Below are positions 1 through 7,219 of a DNA stretch of 64,000 bases, piece after piece; the stretch's first letter is position 1, and every line of letters starts with the position of its first letter. Source of the stretch: CBDCWQ01 sp965223435 (GTDB lineage Bacteria > Myxococcota > Kuafuiibacteriia > Kuafuiibacteriales > Kuafuiibacteriaceae); NCBI GenBank assembly GCA_965223435.1, contig CBDCWQ010000023.1, forward strand, positions 620,001 to 684,000, written 5' to 3'. The notes under the pieces were generated by a model, which was not told the origin of the DNA, ran no database searches, and saw only the letters and a program-made list of their open reading frames with translations. The translations under genes and the position numbers were made by a program.

Positions 1-309
1 CAGGACATTCAGGTACAACGCGTTGGTCTTGCCCGATCCCAGGGTTCCCTGTAAACGCTGGCGCCAGTTGCACAGTTGATGCCTTTTGGGATCTCTGAGG
101 ACTCGCTCAACATAGTGGGCCAGGGGTGGCAGCTCTTGGCGGAGGCGCGCAACGCCAGCCGTGCGGAGCGTCACCGCAAAACCCCGGCTCTTGTAGAAGC
201 TGCCGCGCAAAGTGCTTCGGTTGACGAACCCGGACGCGGCAATACAGTCCAGTAGGGCACAGACCTCAGGGTTTGAGAAGGCCTCGGGGGTGTAGACATG
301 GGTGCCCAT
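1..309 (-). CDS. Partial gene running off the left edge, product not recognised
   Basis: An uninterrupted frame of 103 codons starts at the ATG at 307-309 (minus strand) and continues past the window edge, so only the N-terminal part is visible. The start is preceded by AAGG directly before the ATG and by AGGA further upstream. Composition and codon use look like real coding sequence (MGTHVYTPEAF at the start, NALYLNVL at the edge). No domain can be assigned with confidence. The segment SFYKSRGF...TLR followed about 60 residues later by NALYLNVL reminds me of the region just before the HxD motif in some bacterial 2OG-Fe(II) oxygenases, but the decisive residues would lie outside the window, so this is only a guess. 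Confidence 0.5.
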   Translation of the reverse strand, partial: MGTHVYTPEAFSNPEVCALLDCIAASGFVNRSTLRGSFYKSRGFAVTLRTAGVARLRQELPPLAHYVERVLRDPKRHQLCNWRQRLQGTLGSGKTNALYLNVL

Positions 310-614
310 ACCTTGATCCTGAGGAGCGATAGCTGGGATTGAAGGCCAAGGCGAGCGTTTACTCGGCATGGTTGAGCCAAGCTACGCCTTGAGCCCCTCC
401 GGACCGGCCTTCAGGGGGCCGTTGTTTGTGGGCACGAAGCGGTGATTCTTTGGTCAGGGTCCCAGCTGTACCCCACCGGGGGTTGTGGTTGACGTTTCGT
501 TGGAGTAGCGCGACGCTCCGCTCTGAGAATTGGTGGAGATGTGGCAAATGCTGAGGGCCGCAGCCCCCGACATGGTGTCTGTATCATCCGGTCCTTGTTG
601 GTGAAACCGTGAGC
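310..614. other. Intergenic stretch, nothing recognised
   Basis: This 305-base stretch lies between the end of the toxin gene and the edge gene. Short open frames on both strands have skewed composition and no ribosome binding site. I see no terminator, repeat or RNA gene. Confidence 0.5.
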
Positions 615-1325
615 TCAAGTTTGGCGCGCTTGCCGTCTTGGCAAAAGAGCCTTTACGCGTTTCCGGAGCAGCGCCTTGGGAGTGGTCATTCGCAAGTCTT
701 TCATGCAGCGTTCAAAATGAGACGATCGGTCGAGCAAACGACAGGTAGACTTGACGAGATCGGCCTCGATGTTGGGATAGGCGGTGCTCGCCTTCTGGAT
801 CGCCTGGGCAAGGAGCTTCTTGGAAGGGGCCATCATTGCGAGGTCGATGAGATCACGGCTGAGGGTGGCATCATCTAAAAAGCGGTCGGCGTTCGCCAAA
901 AGCTTGCTGGTTGCCATGTCGAGCGGGGTCAGGGTGGAGATTCCAAAGATGCAATCGTTTTTGCCTGGGGTGTCCAACGCAATCCGGCCCTCTAAAACGA
1001 TTTCGAATTTGATGGGGGTACCGCCCGTCGTGAGCAGGGTCCGAATCCCGTACTGATCGGTGCGCACCGGTCTTGCCTGATGAATGACAGCGCCTGAGCG
1101 GACGATCGCTTGCATGCCTTCCGGTTGTTTCAAGATCTGGCGAAGGTTTCGGTACCCCGGCACACTGGAGACCAAAAAATCGATATCTGCTGACTCGCGG
1201 TATTCGCCATACCGCAAGGCCATCGCGGTACCCCCTCCAAAATAGCATGCGTTGGCTGCGAGCTGTTGGGCGTCCAAAACACCTAAGATAGAGGCAATTC
1301 GAAGATGGTGCTTGCGTTCAAACAA
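615..1325 (-). CDS. AbiEii/AbiGii-type nucleotidyltransferase toxin
   Basis: This 236-residue protein has the signature of the AbiEii/AbiGii nucleotidyltransferase family. GGGTAMALRYGEYRESADID spans residues about 30-49 and gives the G-G-[ST] loop followed by the metal-binding D-x-D (D47, D49). A later SRDLIDLAMM (about 153-162) fits the family's conserved R-D-x-x-D helix. Such proteins act as toxins that transfer nucleotides to cellular targets and are neutralised by a neighbouring antitoxin, originally in phage abortive infection. The gene overlaps the end of the upstream XRE gene by 8 bases, the usual arrangement of a co-translated toxin-antitoxin pair. It is shorter than classic AbiEii (about 300 residues), which is common for XRE-linked members. 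The family call is firm; the target is unknown. Confidence 0.88.
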   Translation of the reverse strand: MFERKHHLRIASILGVLDAQQLAANACYFGGGTAMALRYGEYRESADIDFLVSSVPGYRNLRQILKQPEGMQAIVRSGAVIHQARPVRTDQYGIRTLLTTGGTPIKFEIVLEGRIALDTPGKNDCIFGISTLTPLDMATSKLLANADRFLDDATLSRDLIDLAMMAPSKKLLAQAIQKASTAYPNIEADLVKSTCRLLDRSSHFERCMKDLRMTTPKALLRKRVKALLPRRQARQT

Positions 1326-1788
1326 GAAGTCTTCCTCCTCCGATCGTCTTGACGAGCCTGTTCACCAGATCGTGCTCTTTGGGGTCCATGGCGCTGTGGT
1401 CCACGTGGCGCCAATTGCGCTCGTACAGGTCGAGGGCCTCCTGGGGCGTCAGCTCCGTCACACCCTTGCGTTGCCATAGCAACTGCCTCAGCTGAGGGTA
1501 GTCCATCACCTGGATTGTGGTGGGTAGGGGCGAGGGCGTTTGGTCCTCTTGAGGGGCCTTCAGATTGACTCCCATACCGAGCGCATCCATGACCCTCAAA
1601 TAGGCCCCCATCGTCACCGCAGGTTCTCCCTTCTCGACGCGGTGAAGGGTGACCCGGGATAGGTCTGCGGCCTCAGCAGTGGTAGTCGCGCTGACGCCAA
1701 GGGCCTTGCGGCGCGCCCTGATCGCGTCCCCCAATCCTCTCAGTTGTGCCCCGAGGACGGGGCCGAGTGGTGCACAAGCTGCCGGCAT
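1318..1788 (-). CDS. XRE-family regulator, probable antitoxin of the AbiEii pair
   Basis: A Cro/C1-type helix-turn-helix spans about residues 21-72 (DAIRARRKALGVSATTTAEA, then LSRVTLHRVEKGEPAVTMG, then YLRVMDALGMG). The C-terminal part (NWRHVDHSAMDPKEHDLVNR) is of the kind that docks to the partner toxin. It is the first gene of the two-gene unit and overlaps the toxin start by 8 bases, so it probably both neutralises the toxin and represses the operon. No Shine-Dalgarno sequence is visible before the ATG, but a TATAAT box lies only 9 bases upstream, so the message may be leaderless. A shorter protein from an internal start cannot be excluded. Confidence 0.85.
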   Translation of the reverse strand: MPAACAPLGPVLGAQLRGLGDAIRARRKALGVSATTTAEAADLSRVTLHRVEKGEPAVTMGAYLRVMDALGMGVNLKAPQEDQTPSPLPTTIQVMDYPQLRQLLWQRKGVTELTPQEALDLYERNWRHVDHSAMDPKEHDLVNRLVKTIGGGRLLV

Positions 1789-1797
1789 ATGTTTCTT

Positions 1798-1825
1798 ATT
1801 ATATGCAAAAAGATATTATTGTCTA
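1798..1825 (-). promoter_or_regulatory. Promoter of the toxin-antitoxin operon
   Basis: On the minus strand TAGACA (1820-1825) and TATAAT (1798-1803) are separated by 16 bases, a good sigma-70-type promoter in a conspicuously AT-rich island. The -10 box ends 9 bases before the antitoxin ATG, which places transcription initiation at or next to the start codon. Overlapping TATTAT-like half-sites could be the binding site of the antitoxin, but no clean palindrome is present. Confidence 0.65.
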
Positions 1826-2142
1826 TAATGAGATACAGCTTATGCTATTCAAGGGGCTTTCCTGAAAGACGATGATGGTGGGCTTCGGTTTTGCTTCGGG
1901 GCGTCCCACGCCTAGGGCTTTGTGGCCCCCCGCTGTCAGGGAAGCCGTCGAAACATCGCGGTTCATCGGTGGTTGCCTGTCGCAGGTTCTGTCACGTCAC
2001 ACCTGTTACAGGGGGTGGGTGCGTCGTAAGTTATTGAAACAATGACTGTTTTGTTCTCGGCGTCCAACGATCTCTGTGACGCTTTGGGGGTGACACTTGG
2101 AACGTGAGGGCCGGTTTCACGAGGCAAATGGCGCTTTTCGCG

Positions 2143-2159
2143 TTGGCACGCGAGTTGAA
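2143..2159 (+). promoter_or_regulatory. Possible sigma-54 promoter
   Basis: TTGGCACGCGAGTTGAA matches the -24/-12 consensus TTGGCACR-N4-TTGCW, with the two elements correctly spaced (GG, 10 bases, then G). The weak point is the -12 element, which reads TTGAA and so lacks the C of the usual GC. It lies about 50 bases before the ATG of the repeat protein at 2213. Sigma-54 control is common in Myxococcota. Confidence 0.4.
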
Positions 2160-2212
2160 TATGTCTTCAGGCACAACCATCAACCCTTCAACACTCTTAA
2201 AGGAATCAAGTC

Positions 2213-3373
2213 ATGATCAATCTTCCAAGCGCACTCGTCGGCAACACCCTCGGAACCCAGGTCAACGATCTTCTGGGAAGCCTCGGCATTCAGGGGGGGC
2301 TGATCGGCGCCCAAGTGGATGCGCTCGCGGGCAACCCCCTTGGCGTCCTTCGGAACCTCCAAGACGGGTACACCGAGGCCGCGACCGGCCGCGCGACCAA
2401 CAAATGGCAGCGACAAAGAAATGAACGTCCTTTTGGACCTTTTGGACTGGTGCCGCGGCCTGGTGCTGCGCTCCGTCGATTGGCCCCGTTCGCCCGTGGC
2501 TACAAGCGCATGGATTTGGCGCCTGGCGCAAAGACCGGTTTTGCCGGGCTTTTTGATCCCCGACGTCGTGGAGCGATGAAGCTGGAAGGCCTTCTTCGCA
2601 AGAACCCCCTCGTTCGGGCGGTCTTCGAAAAGGCTGTCGGCGGGAAATACATTCCTGACGGCCGCAACGACGGGAAAATCACCATTCGTCGCAATCCGTT
2701 CCGACCTCTTCCGTTCCCTGGGCTTCCGCCGCACCTCAACAGCGTTGCGTCGCACATCAATGGGGTTCAAAGGGGCATTGCCAGCTTGGCGAAACAACTG
2801 AAGGGCCTGCAAAACGGTGGTGGCGAGAGGGGACCTGGCAACAGCTCGGGCCCGACCTCCAGCGGGAACTTCACCAACGCCGCGAGTTCTTTTGAAGACC
2901 TGCTCTTCGGGATCATGATGGACCAGATGAAGAAGCTGCAGGCTGAGATTGAGGCGAAGGGCGGAGAGCTCAAGAAGCTTCAGAACAAAAAGGACGGTGA
3001 CAAAGGTGGCGCCAAAAAAGCTGGTGGCAAAGGTGGCAAAGGCGGCGGCAAAGGTGGCAAAGGCGGCGGCAAAGGCGGCAAAGGCGGCCTTCTCAAGACC
3101 ATCGGTGGAATCGCAGGTGGTGCTTTTGGTGGTCCCTTGGGTGCCATGGCCGGGCAAGCGATTGGTGGCGCCGTGGGCGGTGCGGTCTCTGGCGGTGGTG
3201 CCAGCGGTGGTGCCGGTGGCGCTGAAGGCAAAGGCAAGAAGAGCGAGGAAGAGGTGACGAAAGAGCTCGAGCAGCTCACCAAGAAGTACGAGCGTTTCTT
3301 GACCTCCATCGACAACATCATGAGCACGCTCCACAAGACGTCCATGAGCTCGATTCGAAAGATTGGCCAGTAG
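2213..3373 (+). CDS. Lys/Gly-repeat, glycine-zipper protein of unknown function
   Basis: This 386-residue protein starts at an ATG preceded by AAAGGAA at good spacing. The N-terminal 200 residues are basic and not recognised. A helical segment follows (SFEDLLFGIMMDQMKKLQAE, about 224-243) with coiled-coil character. Residues about 273-292 are a Lys-Gly repeat of the type KGGKGGG, and residues about 297-345 form a hydrophobic glycine-rich stretch (GGIAGGAFGGPLGAMAGQAI) like the glycine zippers that insert into membranes. The C terminus is a charged helix (SEEEVTKELEQLTKKYERFL). The combination of a helical hairpin with a membrane-prone zipper could suit a translocator or structural protein, but no family is recognised. 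It is a single-gene unit, ended by the terminator at 3542-3585. Confidence 0.85.
   Translation: MINLPSALVGNTLGTQVNDLLGSLGIQGGLIGAQVDALAGNPLGVLRNLQDGYTEAATGRATNKWQRQRNERPFGPFGLVPRPGAALRRLAPFARGYKRMDLAPGAKTGFAGLFDPRRRGAMKLEGLLRKNPLVRAVFEKAVGGKYIPDGRNDGKITIRRNPFRPLPFPGLPPHLNSVASHINGVQRGIASLAKQLKGLQNGGGERGPGNSSGPTSSGNFTNAASSFEDLLFGIMMDQMKKLQAEIEAKGGELKKLQNKKDGDKGGAKKAGGKGGKGGGKGGKGGGKGGKGGLLKTIGGIAGGAFGGPLGAMAGQAIGGAVGGAVSGGGASGGAGGAEGKGKKSEEEVTKELEQLTKKYERFLTSIDNIMSTLHKTSMSSIRKIGQ
3029..3088 (+). repeat. 21-bp tandem repeat encoding KGGKGGG
   Basis: Units at 3029-3049 and 3050-3070 are identical and a third, shortened unit runs 3071-3088. The repeat is in frame and codes for the Lys-Gly stretch of the protein. 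Slippage here would change the length of the linker without breaking the frame. Confidence 0.9.
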
Positions 3374-3721
3374 TTAAGCGATTGATACCGCGCCCCGCGG
3401 AGTTCCGGGTCACACGGTGGCTCGGAACCTCCGCCCGCGGTGTTTGCAATGTCTGTCGGCAGCCCTGCGGCTGCCAGGGTTCGGCGGCAAGTCCGAACCA
3501 GGCGAGTCCCAACGCCAATGTCTTGGGGGGTTTTGGGAGAGCGCCTCGGATGCGGACTGGTTTCCGCGCCCGGGGCGTTTTTTTTGGTCATCCCTTTTTG
3601 GGGTTGGCCCCCGGAATCCACGCCCCTTCGGCTTGGGCCTCCCGAAAGAATCGCGTGGGCGGCGGGTTTCGGGGCAAACGCCTTGTCGGCCCGAAGTCAC
3701 TCAGTGTAAGCCTGAAGTCCG
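3374..3721. other. Intergenic region between repeat protein and kinase
   Basis: This 348-base region holds the strong terminator at 3542-3585 and presumably the promoter of the kinase gene, for which I see no clear consensus. Open frames here overlap on both strands and are not convincing genes. Confidence 0.5.
3542..3585 (+). terminator. Intrinsic terminator after the repeat protein
   Basis: CGCCTCGG (3542-3549) pairs with CCGGGGCG (3570-3577) over 8 bp including one T-G pair. A 2x2 internal loop and an inner GCGG/CCGC stem (3552-3555 with 3564-3567) around an 8-base loop follow. Eight T residues follow at 3578-3585. This is a textbook Rho-independent terminator, 168 bases after the stop codon, and it isolates the repeat protein from the kinase gene. 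Confidence 0.85.
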
Positions 3722-6700
3722 ATGGCGGAACCCGATCCATTGGTCCTCCCGAGGGATGCACGGGGCCCATCGGACCCATCGCGGGTTCCTCCTCCGGACG
3801 GCCCCGCGTTGCCTCGGCGTTCGATTTCGTCGGGCGGCAAGCCCGGTCTGGATGCCAAGCCCTCTCGGCCGATTCCCACAACCCGTGAAGACCGTCGCGA
3901 GAAGGCGGCCGGCTCTGAAGATACGCTTCTGATTCGCCGCCGCATTCCCGGCGTGGACACCAGTTCGATTTTGCCTGAATTTCCCCTGGCGTCCTCCGAG
4001 GACTACGAGATTCGAGGCGAGTTCGCCCGTGGGGGGTTGGGTCGCATTCTGGATGCCTACGACCGGCGCCTCCGCCGCGACATTGCGATCAAGGAGATCC
4101 TGACCAAGGACCGAAGAAGTGAGACCCGCTTCATCCGCGAGGCGTTGATCATCGCGCGTTTGCAACACCCGAATATTGTTCCCATCCACGAGGCCCGCCG
4201 TTGGCCCTCGGGGGTTCGTTTTTACGCCATGAAAATGGTTCAGGGGCGGACCCTGACCGAAGAAATCGATGCGGCGAAAAGTCTCGAGAGTCGTCTTGCG
4301 CTTTTGTCCAACGTTATCGATGTCGCGGACGCCGTGGCCTACGCCCACGACCAAGGGATTCTGCATCGCGATTTGAAGCCCGCCAACGTGCTGGTGGGCG
4401 CCTTCGGTGAAACGGTGGTGATCGACTGGGGACTTGCCAAAGAACTCGGCGGCGCTGATGGAGGCTCAGATGCCGAGTCCGGCGAGGATGACGCATTCGC
4501 CGAAGACCAGGTTGCCAAGACCCTCGATGGCATTGTGGTCGGCACGCCACCCTACATGGCCCCGGAGCAGGCCGCGGCGAAGGACATCGACCAGCGGGCC
4601 GATGTCTACGCGCTGGGGGCGATGCTGTATCATGTTCTGACCGGCGAGCGCCCTTACCACGACGTGCCCAGCAACAAGGTGTTGCTGAGCGTGGTCAGCG
4701 GTCCGCCCAAGGCGTTTTCTGAGTTGGCTCCAGACATTCCAAGTGATCTCACCGCCATTGTTGACAAAGCGATGGCGCGCGATCTCTCGAAGCGTTACCG
4801 CACGGCCCAGGAAATGGCGGCGGAACTTCGCCGCTTTCGAAACGGGCAGCTCGTCGGTGCCCACGACTACAGTTTTTTTGACCTGATTCGGCGTTTCGCC
4901 CAAAGGCAAAAAGCGGCGGTCTTGACGGGCTTGGTTTTTGTGACCGTGCTGCTGGTGTTTGCGGTCTCGAGCTTTGTGCTCATCAACGAGAAGAAAAACG
5001 AGGCCGAAAGAAGCGCAGCCCTCGCCAAACTGCGTCTCGATAAGTCTTTTCTCGAGCAGGCCCGAACTTTTCTCGAAACCGATCCCACCATGGCGCTTGC
5101 CCACCTCAAACGCATTTCGCGGGTGTTGCCTGGAGCAGCTTCGGTTGCGGCCGAGGCGGAGGCCCGGGGGGTGGCGCGGCGCATCTTTCGAGGGCATGAT
5201 GACGAGGTTGAGCAGGTCGTTTTTGCGCCTGGAGGTCGTTTTTTGGCTTCCGCGGGTCGGGACCGCACGGTGTGGCTGTGGGATACAGCCGCGGGCACGG
5301 GGAAGCCGCTCGAGGGGCACCGCGATCGGGTATCGAGCTTGGCCTACGCGCCGGGAGGGCGCTCTTTGGCCACTGCGAGCTACGACCGGACCCTTCGGCT
5401 TTGGGATCTGAATACCCAGCGAAGTGTTGTCCTCGGAGGCCATGCGGCACCGGTCAAGGCCTTGGCGTTTTCGCCCAGCGGAAAGATTTTGGCGTCAGCG
5501 AGTGAGGATCACACCATTCGTCTTTGGAGCAAAGAGGGCAAGCATCTGAAGACGCTGGCCTTTGAAGAATTTGATCGCAATATTTCTTTGGCCTTTGTGG
5601 GCAGTGACAACGTGTTGGTTTCGGGCGGGCATGGGGATGTCATTCGTATTTGGCATGTGGACACCGAGGAGGTCCGTTTTATCGGCCCTCACGACAGTGC
5701 GGTGTCGGCGTGGGCGGTGTCCGCGGATGGGCGCAGTCTGGGCACGGGGACTTTTGAAGGCCAGGTGCACATCTGGGATCTCGCGACGGGGGCTGGGCGT
5801 TTGCTGGGCAAGCATTCCGGGGTGGTGCAATCCTTGGTGTTTTCGCCCGATGGGGGGCTATTGGCATCTTCGGGTCACGATCGGACGGTTCAGCTGTGGT
5901 CCTTGAAAACCGGAGAAACCCGTATTCTTAGGGGACACTCGGAGCGGGTCAACATGCTCCGCTTTTCGCCCGACGGCAGCCGCCTGGCCTCCGCGAGTTG
6001 GGACCGAAGCATTCGCCTGTGGGAGCTGGACAGCAAAGAGACGCAGACCCTCGTTGGCCACGACAACGTGGTTTCATGGATCGCCTTTTCTCCGGACGGA
6101 ACCTCTTTGGCCTCCGCTTCTTCGGATGCCTCCGTGCGCCACTGGCGGGTCGGACCGAATCAGCGGAGGGTGCTCCGAGGCCATCGTATCGGCGTCCACG
6201 GCGTCGCGTTTTCGCCGGACGGTGTGCACCTGGCGTCCGGCGGCCACGACAATGAAGTGCGCCTGTGGGATTTGGCCCGAGGGGTGAGCCGGGTATGGTC
6301 CGGCCACACAGACCACGTGTTTCGGGTCCAATTTGCCCCGAGTGGCCTGTTGGTTGCGAGCTCCAGCGACGACCGTACGGTGCGCATCTGGGATGTCGCG
6401 GACGGCAGCGCGGTCGTCCTTCGGGGCCACGAAGCGGACGTAGAGGAAATCACGTTTTCACCGAATGGGGATTTTGTGGCCTCGGCGGGTGAGGACAATG
6501 CGGTGTGGCTTTGGGACGTGCGTTCGGGGAAGGGGCAGGGGCAACCCCTTCGCGGACACAAGGACCACGTCACCGGCGTGGTGTTCGCACGGGGGGGCAA
6601 ATGGCTGGCCTCCTCCAGTCGAGATGGCTCGGTACGCCTATGGAGCATGCCGTCGGGGCGCTTGATCCGGACGTTGCAGGGACACGGTGGCGAAGTCTGG

Positions 6701-7219
6701 GGTTTGGCCATTTCTCCAGACGACCGCGAACTTGTGTTTACCAGCTCCGACAACTACGTTCGCGCCTTTGATGTGGAGTCTGGAGTCTATCGTTTTGCCT
6801 TTCCGGTGTTGCAGACACCCCGCCGGGTCTTGTTTTCGGCGGACGGTCGCTGGATTGGGGTGACCAGTGCCGGCGAGCATGCGTGGCTTTGCGACCGAGC
6901 CCGGGCCGAGTGCACGCCCCTTTTGGGGCACAACGCAAGGGTGTGGGATATGGTCTTTTCGGGGGATGGCAAGGTGCTGGTGACGGGGAGCGCGGATCAT
7001 ACCATTCGTCTTTGGGACGTCGAAACCAAGGAAAGCCGAGTGTTGCGAGGGCACCGGGCCCCCGTGTTTGACGTCGACGTATCTCGCGATGGGCGCTGGG
7101 TTGCGTCTGCCAGCGCCGACACCGAAGTTCGCATTTGGCCACTGAGTTTGCCTCCGCGGCCCGAGACTTTGGCTTCATGGCTCAAGAGTGTGACCCAGGC
7201 GACCGTCGAGGATCGCTGA
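3722..7219 (+). CDS. Membrane Ser/Thr protein kinase with WD40 repeats
   Basis: This 1165-residue protein carries an N-terminal Hanks-type kinase (about 94-375) with a Gly-rich loop (ARGGLG), the ATP-binding Lys124 in IAIKEI, HRDLKPAN (D217 catalytic), the metal-binding DWG form of DFG (D235) and GTPPYMAPEQ, so it should be active. The activation segment holds an acidic insertion (GSDAESGEDDAFAEDQ). One transmembrane helix (about 398-421) is followed by a short helical linker and about 16 WD40-like units (about 486-1150), most ending in D-x-[TS]-[VI]-[RW]-[LI]-W-[DS]; one or two are degenerate. The kinase is therefore cytoplasmic and the propellers are placed across the inner membrane as a sensor. 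An in-frame TGA three codons before the ATG fixes the start. The next gene begins directly after the stop. Confidence 0.95.
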   Translation: MAEPDPLVLPRDARGPSDPSRVPPPDGPALPRRSISSGGKPGLDAKPSRPIPTTREDRREKAAGSEDTLLIRRRIPGVDTSSILPEFPLASSEDYEIRGEFARGGLGRILDAYDRRLRRDIAIKEILTKDRRSETRFIREALIIARLQHPNIVPIHEARRWPSGVRFYAMKMVQGRTLTEEIDAAKSLESRLALLSNVIDVADAVAYAHDQGILHRDLKPANVLVGAFGETVVIDWGLAKELGGADGGSDAESGEDDAFAEDQVAKTLDGIVVGTPPYMAPEQAAAKDIDQRADVYALGAMLYHVLTGERPYHDVPSNKVLLSVVSGPPKAFSELAPDIPSDLTAIVDKAMARDLSKRYRTAQEMAAELRRFRNGQLVGAHDYSFFDLIRRFAQRQKAAVLTGLVFVTVLLVFAVSSFVLINEKKNEAERSAALAKLRLDKSFLEQARTFLETDPTMALAHLKRISRVLPGAASVAAEAEARGVARRIFRGHDDEVEQVVFAPGGRFLASAGRDRTVWLWDTAAGTGKPLEGHRDRVSSLAYAPGGRSLATASYDRTLRLWDLNTQRSVVLGGHAAPVKALAFSPSGKILASASEDHTIRLWSKEGKHLKTLAFEEFDRNISLAFVGSDNVLVSGGHGDVIRIWHVDTEEVRFIGPHDSAVSAWAVSADGRSLGTGTFEGQVHIWDLATGAGRLLGKHSGVVQSLVFSPDGGLLASSGHDRTVQLWSLKTGETRILRGHSERVNMLRFSPDGSRLASASWDRSIRLWELDSKETQTLVGHDNVVSWIAFSPDGTSLASASSDASVRHWRVGPNQRRVLRGHRIGVHGVAFSPDGVHLASGGHDNEVRLWDLARGVSRVWSGHTDHVFRVQFAPSGLLVASSSDDRTVRIWDVADGSAVVLRGHEADVEEITFSPNGDFVASAGEDNAVWLWDVRSGKGQGQPLRGHKDHVTGVVFARGGKWLASSSRDGSVRLWSMPSGRLIRTLQGHGGEVWGLAISPDDRELVFTSSDNYVRAFDVESGVYRFAFPVLQTPRRVLFSADGRWIGVTSAGEHAWLCDRARAECTPLLGHNARVWDMVFSGDGKVLVTGSADHTIRLWDVETKESRVLRGHRAPVFDVDVSRDGRWVASASADTEVRIWPLSLPPRPETLASWLKSVTQATVEDR

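Larger units (their letters stand above)
1789..2212. other. Divergent intergenic region
   Basis: This 424-base region separates the toxin-antitoxin operon (minus) from the repeat-protein gene (plus). Besides the toxin-antitoxin promoter and a possible sigma-54 promoter near its right end, I see no gene or repeat. A leader of about 50 bases would precede the plus-strand gene. Confidence 0.5.

Noticed and set aside
2180..3334. 384-codon open frame opposite the repeat protein
   Set aside because: Low-complexity Phe/Ala-rich mirror of the Lys/Gly repeats; the sense gene has a good ribosome binding site and terminator.
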